NCBI GenBank assembly: GCA_035934015.1
Contig: DASYYH010000023.1
Coordinates: forward strand, 186,001-250,000
Reading direction: 5' to 3'
DNA length: 64,000 bases
Source of the DNA: Candidatus Acidiferrales bacterium
GTDB taxonomy: Bacteria > Acidobacteriota > Terriglobia > Acidiferrales > UBA7541
Part shown: positions 1 through 9,394 of the stretch, one piece after another
How the letters are laid out: each line of letters begins with the position of its first letter
Numbering within the stretch: position 1 is the first letter of the stretch
The notes under the pieces: generated by a model
Seen by the model: the letters and a program-made list of their open reading frames with translations, nothing else
The model's database searches: none
What the model was told of the DNA's origin: nothing
Translations under genes and position numbers: made by a program

Positions 1-2
1 TT

Positions 3-1856
3 ACACTGAATTACGGGCTGCGTTACGACATTCAATGGACGCCGACATTTTCGCCGGGGACTTCGCTCAATGCGGCGGCAGAACCGGCGCTGAACGTAAT
101 CGAAGGCGTTCCTGTCTCCGCAAAAAACATCGCTCCGCGATTTGGCCTTGCGTGGGATCCGACCGGCAGTGGGAAGACAGCGATCCGCGCGAGTTATGGC
201 CTCTTCTACGATAACCCTGAGCTGGCGCTCGAGTTTGATTCGACGACGGCCGATGGCGCGTTATCATCGCAGCTCGTCGCCGGCGGCGGTACGCCGACCG
301 CGTGCGCGATTACGACTGCTGTTTGTCCGGGGACGTCGGAGCCTGGTGTCGTGGGTTTGAATGCAGCCTCAGTTTTTCAAGGTGTTCTCAATACGGGCGG
401 AATACCGACCTTTGGCTACGAACCGAACCAGCAACGGTTCAATCCATTTCAGTCCGGCTCTATTTTTACGAGCCAGAATTTCATGACTGCAGGAATCCCG
501 ATTGCGATTCTGCCTTTCACGTTACCGACGGCGAGGAATTTTGTGTTTGCCTACGCGCAACAGGGGAACCTGACCATTGAGCATGAATTCGCGCACGATT
601 GGAAGGTGGACGTTAGTTACAGCTACACACATGGTGTGCACCTCAACCGTCCGCGCAACATCAACGCATCGAATCCAACCCTCTTGATGCAAAATTTCGC
701 GAACGCTTTGGCAGGGGGACTTACGCCGGCGAGCCCCTTCACCGTCAGTGCTACTCCTACGGCTTCGAGCGCGAGCACCTGCGGCATTACAGCTGCTCCA
801 GGTGCGACAGGGATCCTCGGCCTGCTGACGAATTGCCCGACACCTCTTGTTTCGCTGGACGGCCAGCCCGTTGGAACCGCTGCGGCGTTCAACTTCTTCC
901 GACCGTCAGGGCCGAATCCATCGTTTGCAACAGCAGCCGCTCCCGGCGCCCCGTGCAGCACCGCGATCAGTGGCTTGCAACTGCTTGCCGGCGGAGTTGG
1001 CTATCCAACGGGCAAAGCCGGACTGTGCGTGCCATGGAGCGACGTTGTTCAGCAAGAGTCCTCCGGCAATTCCATCTATAACGGCCTGACCGTCTCCGTG
1101 ACAAAGCGGCTTTCCAATCACATGCAGGTCTTCTCCAACTGGACGTGGTCGCACGCGATTGACGATTCAACGGATTTGCAAATACTGCTCGAACCGCAGG
1201 ACAACAGTTTGCCGCAGCTCGAGCGCGGCAATTCCGCGTTTGATCAGCGCCATCGCTGGGTTACAAGCGCTGTTTTCGAGAGCCCTTCATCGAGCTCTGG
1301 AAATTGGCTGCAAAAGGCTATGACGAACTTCACATTCGCGCCGATTATGGAACTGTCTTCCGGCCGGCCATACACCGTGCTGACGGGCACCGATTTCAAT
1401 CTCGATTTCAGTTCAGAAACAGACCGGCCATCGGCAGTGCGTGTTCCAGCCGGCGGAATGCTGCCATCCGGCGCCGTGGCGTCGCCGTATATTTCCGGAG
1501 TCGCCTTTTTGCCGCCGACCGCGCAGTGCCCGACACTTTTACCCGCTCAGTCCGCGGTGCTGACCGGCATCGGGCCAGAGGGAAGTTTTCTTGGCTGCAT
1601 CGGCGATCTCGGACGCAACACATTCACGCGCTCAGGATATTTCGACATCGACTTGCAACTGTCCCGCAGAATTGTGCTGAATGACCGATGGAGCGTTGAT
1701 GTTATCGCCGAAGGATTTAACATGCTCAATCGCTTCAACGTTGGGGACGTGAATCCGCTGTGCGATCCGACAGGCTCAGGAGCATGCGACGCCGGCCAGC
1801 CGACGGCAGCGCTCGACCAGCGCCAGTTCCAGTTTGCGTTGAAACTCCACTGGTAG
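3..1856 (+). CDS. TonB-dependent receptor, Oar-like, C-terminal part (5' partial)
   Basis: The frame is open from the first bases of the window to the stop at 1854-1856, so the start, signal peptide, regulatory-like domain and plug lie upstream; 617 residues are visible. The sequence reads as alternating outer-membrane beta strands with typical receptor phrases: LNYGLRYD near the start, NIAPRFGLAWDP, then SYGLFYD, a late GRNTFTRSGYFDIDLQLSR and a C-terminus ending in FALKLHW, a terminal aromatic as in barrel proteins. Long Ser/Ala/Pro/Gly-rich stretches with Cys pairs look like extracellular loops. Oar-type receptors are very abundant in Acidobacteriota and import large substrates using TonB/ExbBD energy. 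Substrate unknown. Confident as to family, not as to ligand. Confidence 0.88.
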   Translation, partial: TLNYGLRYDIQWTPTFSPGTSLNAAAEPALNVIEGVPVSAKNIAPRFGLAWDPTGSGKTAIRASYGLFYDNPELALEFDSTTADGALSSQLVAGGGTPTACAITTAVCPGTSEPGVVGLNAASVFQGVLNTGGIPTFGYEPNQQRFNPFQSGSIFTSQNFMTAGIPIAILPFTLPTARNFVFAYAQQGNLTIEHEFAHDWKVDVSYSYTHGVHLNRPRNINASNPTLLMQNFANALAGGLTPASPFTVSATPTASSASTCGITAAPGATGILGLLTNCPTPLVSLDGQPVGTAAAFNFFRPSGPNPSFATAAAPGAPCSTAISGLQLLAGGVGYPTGKAGLCVPWSDVVQQESSGNSIYNGLTVSVTKRLSNHMQVFSNWTWSHAIDDSTDLQILLEPQDNSLPQLERGNSAFDQRHRWVTSAVFESPSSSSGNWLQKAMTNFTFAPIMELSSGRPYTVLTGTDFNLDFSSETDRPSAVRVPAGGMLPSGAVASPYISGVAFLPPTAQCPTLLPAQSAVLTGIGPEGSFLGCIGDLGRNTFTRSGYFDIDLQLSRRIVLNDRWSVDVIAEGFNMLNRFNVGDVNPLCDPTGSGACDAGQPTAALDQRQFQFALKLHW

Positions 1857-1993
1857 ACGTTTTTTTCCTCGAGCACGGGAGCGGCGAAAGTTAGCTCCCC
1901 GTCTCGCATCTTTACGCTGCTTTTGTTCCCTTTCATTCTGCGTTAAAGTGAGAGTCTAGGTTCGCCGTTTCTTCGCCATGGGAGCCATCTCCG

Positions 1994-3091
1994 ATGACAC
2001 AAGCCTTATTTGCTGGGTTGATAGCCGTAGTGATTTCGCTGGCGCTTGGAATTGTGTGGCTTTCGACGCGCCGCCGCGGCGAAGGCGACAGCCAAATCTC
2101 AGCCTTGCGACAGGATATGCAGACGGCGCTGCAGGCGCATTCGCAGGCGGTGAACACTCAGTTGAGCCAGGTTCTGCAAACGGTGCTCCAACAGCTGGGA
2201 CAGGTGACGACTTCATTGCAGGAAGGTCTGATGAATTCCGGACAGTTGGTTTCGCAGGCGCAGTCGGCTGTCGCGACCGAACTGCGAAATTCGCAGGAAG
2301 TTCTCGGGCGCGTCGGGAAGCAGCTCGGAGAAATCCAGCAGGCGGGACGCGACCTTTCGCAAGCGACGCAGACGCTGCAAAGCGTTCTCGGCGGAGCGAA
2401 AACGCGCGGCTCTCTCGGGGAAGTCGCCCTCGAAGCCCTTCTGGCTGACGCTCTTCCGCGCAGCGCATACGAAACTCAGTATCGCTTTTCGACCGGCGGA
2501 ATTGTCGACGCGGTGGTTCGCTCCGGCGAAAAACTCATCGCCATCGATTCGAAGTTTCCGTTTGAAAGCTATCAGCGGCTCGTCGAATCGGGCGAAGACG
2601 CGCGAAAGGAATTCTTTCAGGCGGTGCGCAAGCATGCGGAGTCCGTCGCGGAAAAATATATTTTGCAAAACGAGGGAACGCTCGATGTGGCGCTGATGTT
2701 TGTTCCTTCGGAAAGCGTCTATTACGAATTGCTGATGACCTCCGACGCGAAGCTCGGACGCCTCGATGATTATTGCCGCGGCAAACGAATTCTGCCTATC
2801 TCTCCCAACACCCTCCATGCATACTTGAGCGCGATTCTGATGGGGCTGAAGGGTATGCAGGTCGAAGAAAATGCAAAGCACCTTCAGGCCGGGCTGGCCG
2901 GTTTACAAAGCCAGCTCGAAACATTCATGAAGGTCTATGAGACGCTCGGCGGCCACATTCGCCATGCGCAGCAATGCTACGACGATGCTGATCGTAAATT
3001 GGATCGCGCGCGGGGAAATCTCGAGCAAATGGCGCAAGGCGCTCTGCCGGACGTGCCGATGAAAGCGCTGGAAGCTGCCTCAAAAGATTAA
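1994..3091 (+). CDS. rmuC: RmuC family DNA recombination protein
   Basis: A 365-residue protein with one N-terminal membrane segment (about residues 4-23) ending in basic residues, a long coiled coil (about 30-135, Gln/Leu/Ser-rich heptads), then the conserved RmuC core starting near GSLGEVALEALLAD. The core has the VDAVVR and IDSKFPFESY motifs of the family, which is distantly related to PD-(D/E)XK nucleases. E. coli RmuC limits inversions at short inverted repeats. ATG start at 1994. It stands alone on the plus strand and converges with the next gene, whose stop lies 22 bp downstream. Confidence 0.9.
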   Translation: MTQALFAGLIAVVISLALGIVWLSTRRRGEGDSQISALRQDMQTALQAHSQAVNTQLSQVLQTVLQQLGQVTTSLQEGLMNSGQLVSQAQSAVATELRNSQEVLGRVGKQLGEIQQAGRDLSQATQTLQSVLGGAKTRGSLGEVALEALLADALPRSAYETQYRFSTGGIVDAVVRSGEKLIAIDSKFPFESYQRLVESGEDARKEFFQAVRKHAESVAEKYILQNEGTLDVALMFVPSESVYYELLMTSDAKLGRLDDYCRGKRILPISPNTLHAYLSAILMGLKGMQVEENAKHLQAGLAGLQSQLETFMKVYETLGGHIRHAQQCYDDADRKLDRARGNLEQMAQGALPDVPMKALEAASKD

Positions 3092-3105
3092 GGGTTTTCT
3101 CTGCG

Positions 3106-3127
3106 TACTCGGTTTAGTCGCCGAGTA
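3106..3127. terminator. Hairpin between convergent genes, possible terminator
   Basis: TACTCGG (3106-3112) is perfectly complementary to CCGAGTA (3121-3127) with an 8-nt loop. It sits between rmuC and the convergent secreted-protein gene, overlapping the latter's stop codon. A clear T-run is missing on either strand, so termination is only a guess. Confidence 0.3.
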
Positions 3128-4178
3128 AGGCGCGTCGAGCGGCTTCGAGGAGTACAGAAAAGTCTCCAGGGCTACTGCTCATAAACAGCTTCTCCACCTT
3201 TTTCCTCGCGCCTGCCACATGGATTGCCTGCGGCCGAAGTTCTTTCAAAATGCTCGCGATGGAATGCCTTTGATTTTCTGGCGCGATTTTCTGCGCGGCT
3301 TCAAGAAAGTCTCTCGCTGCGACAACGTCCGGTGCGCCCGGTGACGGGGCCAGCTCGGCACGAAACGAAAATTGACCCGCGCGCAGCCCCTTGACTTCCA
3401 GCTTCGCGGAGTTGTTCACACCGCCGGAAGTCTTCAGTGTCTGGTTGCGCTTCAGTTTGAATTGCGCGATTTGCGGGCTCAAGTTTCGAATCTTCAAACC
3501 GACGGCCTGCGCCGTTCCGTTCACGCGAAGGGAGAGTTGGATTTTTTCCCCCGGCCTGACCTGCAGTTCGCTTGCATCGGAAGCTACGTCTACCAGAGTG
3601 ATCCTCAGAGGAACATCAGACGCAGACTTCAAAACAAGGTCGGCAATTCCGGGTGTGATTTGCGGCGAAGGGAGCACGATTAATTCGAGAGGTGAAGCGG
3701 CAAGGACGAGTGCCGGCTGCTCCACGATTTCGACCGAATTATGATCTGCGTCGCCATAAAAACCGCGTCCGCGGATCGAGAAGGGATTCTTCAATGCCAC
3801 AAGAAATGGCACAGAAATCTTGTCTCGATTGACCGCGGCTCCAGGTGGCAGAACATCAGTTACGGCGCGTACCTCAGAGTCGGTGGTTCGGACGTACAAA
3901 ACTCCGGTCTCAGGCGGAGCCAGAAAATGCGCGCGTCCGCTTTCGTCCGTCGTGATGGTTTCTCCGCTTGATAGCACGAGTTTCACGGCTGCCATCACGT
4001 GGCCGTCTGCGGAAAGAACCGCGAGCGTGGCCGGCTGGTTTGCGACCAATTCCAAGGGTAGAACAATCGTTTCCGAGGCGGTCGCATTATCTGGCGTAGC
4101 TTGCACAGCCGTGCAATTCGGCGCGCGTGGCGCTATCGAAATGGAGAGAAGGAATACCGCCAGCGCGAAACCAGACAT
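3114..4178 (-). CDS. Secreted protein of unknown function
   Basis: 354 residues. The N-terminus (SGFALAVFLLSISIAP) looks like a signal peptide, with cleavage somewhere after residue 20-27. The mature part begins with a segment resembling a carboxypeptidase-regulatory/Ig-like fold (about residues 45-105, with a TTDESGRAHF turn), followed by beta-rich sequence containing SIRGRGFYGDADHN and a domain about 190-290 that reads like an extracellular beta-sandwich (QLSLRVNGT, LKIRNLSPQI). The C-terminal 60 residues are helical and basic. No catalytic motif is visible. Probably periplasmic or surface-exposed. I do not recognise a specific family. Confidence 0.65.
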   Translation of the reverse strand: MSGFALAVFLLSISIAPRAPNCTAVQATPDNATASETIVLPLELVANQPATLAVLSADGHVMAAVKLVLSSGETITTDESGRAHFLAPPETGVLYVRTTDSEVRAVTDVLPPGAAVNRDKISVPFLVALKNPFSIRGRGFYGDADHNSVEIVEQPALVLAASPLELIVLPSPQITPGIADLVLKSASDVPLRITLVDVASDASELQVRPGEKIQLSLRVNGTAQAVGLKIRNLSPQIAQFKLKRNQTLKTSGGVNNSAKLEVKGLRAGQFSFRAELAPSPGAPDVVAARDFLEAAQKIAPENQRHSIASILKELRPQAIHVAGARKKVEKLFMSSSPGDFSVLLEAARRALLGD

Positions 4179-4241
4179 GCGCCGATTTTAACTTGCTCTG
4201 CGATATCAGTCGAATTGCAAATCGCAGAAATGCGAACTGTC

Positions 4242-4976
4242 TCAGTTGTCCAGTCGCACGACGAACGCAACGAACTGATCCCGTTCTTCGAGCTGCTGGG
4301 CGAGTTGCTGAGCCGCGTTTTGAGTCGTAAAACGGCCGGCGCGCACGCGGTAAAACATTCCGTTCGGCGAATCGTACTGCGTAATCGTCACCGGCGAATA
4401 TTGCGCACTGAGGCGATCCCGCAAGCGTTCGGCATTGCTTTCCACGGAAAATGCTCCTACTTGCACGCCAAAAAAGCCCACATTCGGGTCCGGTCCGCCG
4501 ACGACGGCGAGCCTCACCGATGCGGTTCCTGTTCCGATCATGCCAATGGCAACAGCCGCGGAATACGAGAGATCGATGATGCGATTCGCAACGAACGGGC
4601 CGCGGTCATTGATTCTCACTTCGACCTGTCTGCCGTTGTTCAAGTTCGTGACGCGTACGACCGCGCCGAACGGCAAAGTCCGGTGCGCGGCTGTGTATGT
4701 AAACATGTTGTAGATTTCGCCGTCCGACGTGCGCCGTCCGTTAAATGGAACCCCATACCACGACGCGACTCCCTGTTCGGTGTATTGAACGGCTGGAGCG
4801 GGCGAAGGTCCAATTGTCGGGGCAGGCACGGGTTGCTGCGGCGGAGCCGTTGTGGGTTGTTCGGCGGGCGGGACAGACACCGGAGGATTTGCGATTGGCC
4901 GGTGATGCGCGCATCCCGCGAGGACCAGCGCGATAAAAAATACACAAAAAACAGGAGAAAGGCAGTCCGCAGCCAT
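4242..4976 (-). CDS. rlpA: RlpA-like lipoprotein with SPOR domain
   Basis: 244 residues from the ATG at 4976, preceded by GAGGG about 9 nt upstream. A GTG 33 nt further upstream is a less likely start. Signal peptide ends in the lipobox LVLAGC, so this is a lipoprotein. A Pro/Ala-rich linker follows, then the double-psi beta-barrel RlpA domain (GVASWYGVPFNGRRTSDGE, then MFTYTAAHRTLPFGAVVRVT, then INDRGPF with the catalytic-type Asp). The C-terminal about 75 residues form a SPOR domain (VGFFGVQVGAFS ... YRVRAGRF) that binds denuded septal peptidoglycan. In Pseudomonas, RlpA is a lytic transglycosylase acting at daughter-cell separation; the same role is inferred here. Confidence 0.88.
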   Translation of the reverse strand: MAADCLSPVFCVFFIALVLAGCAHHRPIANPPVSVPPAEQPTTAPPQQPVPAPTIGPSPAPAVQYTEQGVASWYGVPFNGRRTSDGEIYNMFTYTAAHRTLPFGAVVRVTNLNNGRQVEVRINDRGPFVANRIIDLSYSAAVAIGMIGTGTASVRLAVVGGPDPNVGFFGVQVGAFSVESNAERLRDRLSAQYSPVTITQYDSPNGMFYRVRAGRFTTQNAAQQLAQQLEERDQFVAFVVRLDN

Positions 4977-5134
4977 CCCCGATGACCCTCGGGAATTCAC
5001 GATCCGCACCGCGTTTCGGCCGTCCGATTTATCCTCTGCATTCGGTTTCTACGCATCGCGTGGTTCATCTCTTCGTGTGCTTCTGAAATTTTCCGGTATT
5101 ATAGAAACGCGGGCAAGATGCCGCAAGGAAACCA

Positions 5135-6079
5135 TTGCCTCTTCCTCTACGCTGGCGTTGGAAACTGGAACGATGGCGCGACAGCTTCTCCGGGATGTTT
5201 CACGCCAAGGAGAGCGAACGCCGCCCGCAACTCTGCCCTGCCTGCGGCACGCTGGTTGGTTCGACGGCCACGCGATGCCACCAATGCGGCGCAAGCCTGA
5301 CGTTTTCTCTCGCCGCGGCCAGCCGCAAGCTCAGCAGAATCATGCCTTCTACTGCGCCGGTCACCTACGGAATTTTGGTTTCGTGTTGCGTTCTTTACGG
5401 CCTCAGCCTTCTGCTCACCCTGCGAATCGGCGGCCAAGTTGCGCCGCAAGGAGGCGGGATTCTCGGAATGCTTTTCGGCATCGGCTCCGTTGATTCGCGG
5501 GTCCTTCAGGCCATGGGCGCATCGCTGCCGCTTCCAATCAACCTCGCCCAACCTTGGCGGCTTATCACCGCGTCTTTTCTTCATGCCAATCTGATGCACA
5601 TTGTGTTTAACATGTGGGTTCTGGTCGACTTGGCTCCAGCTGTCGAGGAAGTTTACGGTTCTTCTCGTTTTTTATTCTTATATATTGCCTGCGGAATTGG
5701 CGGCTACGTTCTCAGCGGTTTTATGGGACATTTCAGCATTGGCGCTTCTGGCGCGATTGTTGGGCTCATAGGCGTTCTGTTGGCGATCACGTATCGCCGA
5801 GGCGGTTCGCACATGCAGCAACTTCGCTCGCAGGTCTACCGCTGGATTATCTATCTTGTTTTATGGGGATTCTTCTTTCCGGGCATCGACAACATGGCGC
5901 ACCTCGGCGGCGGCATCACAGGCTTCATTCTCGGCAAATTGATGATGGACCGCGAACCAGCCGACGCATCAGAGCGCAAACGCGCATATCTTCTGGGGTG
6001 GGGGACAGCCGTCGTCGTGCTCGCAAGCTTCGTACTGACAATCGTGGCCGCTCGCACTGGCTTTCATATCCATTACTGA
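5135..6079 (+). CDS. Rhomboid intramembrane serine protease with N-terminal zinc ribbon
   Basis: 314 residues from a TTG start with a good Shine-Dalgarno (AAGGAA, about 4-5 nt upstream). The first in-frame ATG is at 5195 and would still keep the zinc ribbon. Residues about 34-55 hold two CxxC pairs (CPAC ... CHQC), a zinc-ribbon facing the cytoplasm. Six or seven membrane segments follow. Rhomboid signatures are intact: HANLMHIVFN (oxyanion His and Asn), GASGA with the catalytic Ser, and NMAHLGGG with the catalytic His. Rhomboids cleave substrate transmembrane helices. Substrate unknown. Single gene on plus, convergent with pgsA. Confidence 0.9.
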   Translation: MPLPLRWRWKLERWRDSFSGMFHAKESERRPQLCPACGTLVGSTATRCHQCGASLTFSLAAASRKLSRIMPSTAPVTYGILVSCCVLYGLSLLLTLRIGGQVAPQGGGILGMLFGIGSVDSRVLQAMGASLPLPINLAQPWRLITASFLHANLMHIVFNMWVLVDLAPAVEEVYGSSRFLFLYIACGIGGYVLSGFMGHFSIGASGAIVGLIGVLLAITYRRGGSHMQQLRSQVYRWIIYLVLWGFFFPGIDNMAHLGGGITGFILGKLMMDREPADASERKRAYLLGWGTAVVVLASFVLTIVAARTGFHIHY

Positions 6080-6110
6080 GCCAGAGCGGCGAAATTTGTC
6101 GTGCCTTTAC

Positions 6111-6653
6111 CTAGAGTTTGCGCGCAACGACGATGCTGTAATGGAATCCCGAAAAGATTGTGAACCCAGCAACGAGATAGACAAGCAGCACGCGCAGATC
6201 ATGTAGGGTCGGATTAGGCGTGAGGGCGCCAATGATCACAATCAGCACCAGCAGGATTTGAAACGCGGTTGATAACTTACCGAAAAGGCTAGGCGGAAAC
6301 GCCGTGTACCCGACCACAAGCAAGATCACGGCGCAGGCCGTCAGCAAGAGCACGTCGCGTCCCAGGACAAGAATCGCCAGCCACCAGCCAATTTTCCCCT
6401 TCAAAGCCAGCATCAGGAACGATGAGGAAAGCAGCAACTTGTCTGCGATGGGATCGAGCAGCATGCCTAGCTGCGTTTTCTGATTCAGCCGCCGCGCCAA
6501 AAGACCATCGAGCGCATCGCTCAACCCAGCTGCGATCAGAAGAACTAGCGCCCAATCGTAACGGTTATAACGAATCGCGATGATGAAGAAGGGCAGAAAG
6601 CCCAGCCGAAGGAACGTCAGCTGATTCGGAACCGTGAAAATATTCTTGTCCAT
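6111..6653 (-). CDS. pgsA: CDP-diacylglycerol-glycerol-3-phosphate 3-phosphatidyltransferase
   Basis: 180 residues from the ATG at 6653. A TTG at 6680 would overlap the upstream gene's end. The CDP-alcohol phosphotransferase signature DGx2ARx8Gx3Dx3D is complete (DALDGLLARRLNQKTQLG, then LLDPIADK). N-terminal FTVPNQLTFLRL is typical of PgsA, and about four membrane segments follow. The enzyme makes phosphatidylglycerol phosphate, the first committed step to PG and cardiolipin, in the inner membrane. It follows a 102-aa unknown on the same strand after about 20 nt, so the two are probably cotranscribed. Confidence 0.93.
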   Translation of the reverse strand: MDKNIFTVPNQLTFLRLGFLPFFIIAIRYNRYDWALVLLIAAGLSDALDGLLARRLNQKTQLGMLLDPIADKLLLSSSFLMLALKGKIGWWLAILVLGRDVLLLTACAVILLVVGYTAFPPSLFGKLSTAFQILLVLIVIIGALTPNPTLHDLRVLLVYLVAGFTIFSGFHYSIVVARKL

Positions 6654-6672
6654 GGAGCGTTTCGGGAGACCG

Positions 6673-6981
6673 TCAGGCAAATTGCGTCAGATAATTCTCG
6701 AGTGTCTGTCCCACTTTCGCCGCGAATTTTTCCGCCAGTGAAGGAATCGAACCCCGCGCCTCATCCAGGGCAATCCGTTCGATGCGCTGCATGGGGAAAA
6801 AAAGCGTCGGCAGGCCGATTCGCTCACCTTCGGGATGCTTCACCTGGCGCACAAAATCATCGAACGATTCCAGATCAATTCCGCGTAGCGTTACGCCGGC
6901 GACGGATACCTCTAGCAGTTCGCCCCAAATGCGCTCCTTGGGGCTGTGCAGGCTGACGACGACAATAGAATGCGGCTCCAT
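6673..6981 (-). CDS. Small conserved-looking protein of unknown function
   Basis: 102 residues, ATG at 6981. The first 50 residues are beta-rich (HSIVVVSLHSPKERIWGELL, then VAGVTLRGIDLESFDDFVRQV), the middle has an acidic/Gly turn and the C-terminus is helical (IPSLAEKFAAKVGQTLENYL). No signal peptide or membrane segment. The repeated short strands recall small RNA-binding or LSm-like barrels, but this is only an impression. It lies immediately upstream of pgsA. No function is assigned. Confidence 0.65.
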   Translation of the reverse strand: MEPHSIVVVSLHSPKERIWGELLEVSVAGVTLRGIDLESFDDFVRQVKHPEGERIGLPTLFFPMQRIERIALDEARGSIPSLAEKFAAKVGQTLENYLTQFA

Positions 6982-7071
6982 CTTCTCCCCTGAGATTTCT
7001 CGATTGATGCTACCTCATTCCCTTGCCGCGCGCACGCATTCGCGGCGCTGGAGTTGCGGCGAGGCAACGGG

Positions 7072-7737
7072 TCATACCGAAATCGCTTTGAGGTTCGCGG
7101 CGACATGCAACTGCGCCTCGGTGGCCTTTTGCACGTCTTCGGGTCTTAATCCCGGTGCGATTTCCTTCAAGATCAGGCCTTCTGGCCGGACATCAATTAC
7201 AGCCATCTCCGTCACGATCATCTTCACCACGCCAACGCCAGTCAGCGGCAGCGTGCATTTCTTCATAATCTTCGGCTGGCCCTCTTTGTTGGCATGCTCC
7301 ATGGCGATGATCACCCGTTTGGCGCCTGCTACCAGATCCATCGCGCCGCCCATGCCCTTGAGCATTTTCCCAGGAATGGCCCAGTTGGCAAGGTCTCCCT
7401 TTTCATCCACTTGCAGTGCGCCGAGAACTGTCACGTCAACTCGCCCGCTGCGAATCATCGCAAAAGAATCGGCGCCCGAAAAATAACAGCAGCCCGGAAT
7501 TTCCGTAATCGTTTCCTTTCCGGCGTTGATCAAATCCGCGTCTTCTTCACCTTCGTAAGGATACGGTCCGACTCCCAGCATTCCGTTTTCCGATTGCAGC
7601 ACGACTTCCACGCCGGGGGGCAGAAAATTCGGCACAAGCGTCGGCATGCCGATTCCCAAATTGACGTAATAGCCATCGCGCAATTCCTGCGCCACGCGCC
7701 GCGCGATGAATTCACGCTTGTCCATATGTCCCGTCAT
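7072..7737 (-). CDS. scoB: 3-oxoacid/acetoacetate CoA-transferase, subunit B
   Basis: 221 residues from the ATG at 7737, preceded by AGGAGTGGAG. The family I CoA-transferase beta-subunit signature is present, with the catalytic glutamate in the SENGMLGVG motif (Glu50) that forms the glutamyl-CoA thioester. [12 protein letters not shown] and GGAMDLV are further family motifs. With subunit A directly upstream (11-nt gap) it forms the usual heterodimer or heterotetramer, moving CoA between succinyl-CoA and a 3-oxoacid. The exact substrate (acetoacetate, 3-oxoadipate or butyrate) cannot be read from the sequence. Confidence 0.9.
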   Translation of the reverse strand: MTGHMDKREFIARRVAQELRDGYYVNLGIGMPTLVPNFLPPGVEVVLQSENGMLGVGPYPYEGEEDADLINAGKETITEIPGCCYFSGADSFAMIRSGRVDVTVLGALQVDEKGDLANWAIPGKMLKGMGGAMDLVAGAKRVIIAMEHANKEGQPKIMKKCTLPLTGVGVVKMIVTEMAVIDVRPEGLILKEIAPGLRPEDVQKATEAQLHVAANLKAISV

Positions 7738-7748
7738 TTGCTCCACTC

Positions 7749-8447
7749 CTATTGGCGCTTCCGCAACGTGCGTTTCTCGATCGGATGACTGTAGTTTCCG
7801 CCCTGGAAAATCGCATTGATGAAAATCCCCGGCATATGGATAGAATCCGGATCGAGCTCACCTAACTCGACGAGTTCTTCGACCTCCGCTATGACGTAAT
7901 CTCCAGCAGTCGCCATCACCGAATTAAAATTCCTGGCCGTTTTTCGGAAAACGAGATTTCCCCAGCGGTCGCCTTTCCACGCTTTGATGAACGCAAACTC
8001 TCCACGAAGCCAGGGCACCATAACGTAATTTCGCCCATGGAATTCGCGCGTCTCTTTTCCTTCCGCAGCGGGCGTGCCGTATCCGGTCGGAGTGAAAAAT
8101 GCAGGGATGCCCGCGCCGCCGGCTCGTATACGCTCCGCAAGCGTCCCTTGCGGATTCAGTTCCACCTCGATTTCGCCGCTCAGCGCCAGATTTTCGAATC
8201 TCTTGTTTTCGCCCACATAACTCGCGATCATCTTTTTTACTTGCTTCGATTCGAGCAGCCATCCGATGCCGTAAGTATCCGTGCCGGCGTTGTTGGAGAT
8301 GAGCGTCAGATCTTTCGTTCCCTTTTTGTGCAGGGCGCGGAGCAGATGTTCCGGCACGCCGCACATCCCGAAGCCACCGACGAGGATCGTCGCGCCATCT
8401 TTAATGCGTTCAATCGCCACTTCGGCGTTTGTGACCCGCTTATCCAT
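7749..8447 (-). CDS. scoA: 3-oxoacid/acetoacetate CoA-transferase, subunit A
   Basis: 232 residues from the ATG at 8447 with GGAGG about 9 nt upstream. An upstream TTG is less likely. The alpha-subunit signature [12 protein letters not shown] binds CoA, and LISNNAGTD and FFTPTGYGT are family motifs. It pairs with the downstream subunit B. It follows tyrA on the same strand with a gap of about 70 bp, so it may be read through from the trp/tyrA operon or have its own promoter; I see no clear terminator in the gap. Confidence 0.9.
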   Translation of the reverse strand: MDKRVTNAEVAIERIKDGATILVGGFGMCGVPEHLLRALHKKGTKDLTLISNNAGTDTYGIGWLLESKQVKKMIASYVGENKRFENLALSGEIEVELNPQGTLAERIRAGGAGIPAFFTPTGYGTPAAEGKETREFHGRNYVMVPWLRGEFAFIKAWKGDRWGNLVFRKTARNFNSVMATAGDYVIAEVEELVELGELDPDSIHMPGIFINAIFQGGNYSHPIEKRTLRKRQ

Positions 8448-8515
8448 ACAATCCGGCCTCCGCAATCCCGCCGCCAATGAAACTCAATTTCGATAGCCAA
8501 GATTACTCGGAAAGT

Positions 8516-9394
8516 CTACTGCAAATTGCGACGCGTGGAGTGGAGGGATTTGTAGAGTTCGTTTGCGACGCGGAATTCCTGTTCGAGTTCGCGATTGGCC
8601 AAGCGCGTGCGAAGAAAATCGATCGCCTGGGTCACGCGGTCGAGCGAGCGCGAAATGTTCTCCGTATTCGTCAGGCAAATGTCACGCCATACTTCATAGG
8701 GGCTGCCGGCAATACGCAACAAGTCGCGCAAGCCACGTCCTGCAAGAGACGTAGGAAGGCCAGTCTCATCGGTTTCGTCGCTAATTACGCGCGCCAGAGC
8801 CACGATGAGAAGCTGCGGCATCTGCGACACGACGGCGAGTGCCCAATCGTGCGTATCGGCGTCGCACCACACGGGCTCGGCACCTATTGCGGACAAGAGC
8901 GACGCAAATCGAACAACGCGATCATCTTCTTCGCGCGGGGTTCCAATCAGGGCGTAGCGGGCGCCGCGAAAGAGCGCCGCATCGGCGTTTTGTATCCCAG
9001 AATTTTCCTTGCCCGCAATGGGATGGCCTCCCAGAAAGCGTCCTCGGCCGCAAAATATCGTCTCCGCCAATCGGCAAATTTCCACTTTTGTGCTTGCGGC
9101 ATCGGTCACCAAAGCTTGGTCGCCGCATTTCGCTGCAATCGACGGCAGGATTTCCATTGCAGCGCCAATCGGCAGCGCGATGTAAATCAGATCCGCTTCG
9201 CTCACCGCCGAGCCAATTTCTGGCGCGATCTTCCACTTCCAGCCGCGTTCCGTGATTTGACGTAACACTTCTGGGCGGTCGTAGGCCACGATTGAGATTT
9301 GCGGAAATTTGTCGTGCAGGGCGAGCCCGAAAGAAGCACCGATCAATCCTGTTCCCAGGATCGCGACGCGGCGAAAAGGAACGCCTTCAGGCAT
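8516..9394 (-). CDS. tyrA: Prephenate dehydrogenase
   Basis: 292 residues from the ATG at 9394. This start overlaps the trpA stop by 8 nt (ATGCCTGA), as trpA does with trpB. ATGs at 9418 and 9430 would extend the N-terminus. The Rossmann motif VAILGTGLIGAS binds NAD(P), and GGHPIAGKENSG carries the conserved catalytic His of TyrA. It makes 4-hydroxyphenylpyruvate for tyrosine. No ACT or chorismate-mutase domain is visible at either end, so it is the monofunctional type. Its place at the end of a trp operon groups tyrosine and tryptophan synthesis. Confidence 0.9.
   Translation of the reverse strand: MPEGVPFRRVAILGTGLIGASFGLALHDKFPQISIVAYDRPEVLRQITERGWKWKIAPEIGSAVSEADLIYIALPIGAAMEILPSIAAKCGDQALVTDAASTKVEICRLAETIFCGRGRFLGGHPIAGKENSGIQNADAALFRGARYALIGTPREEDDRVVRFASLLSAIGAEPVWCDADTHDWALAVVSQMPQLLIVALARVISDETDETGLPTSLAGRGLRDLLRIAGSPYEVWRDICLTNTENISRSLDRVTQAIDFLRTRLANRELEQEFRVANELYKSLHSTRRNLQ

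Noticed and set aside
4101-4985. 294-codon open frame on plus, across the RlpA gene
   Set aside because: Opposite strand to a conserved RlpA/SPOR protein; the translation is Arg/Ser-rich and unstructured.
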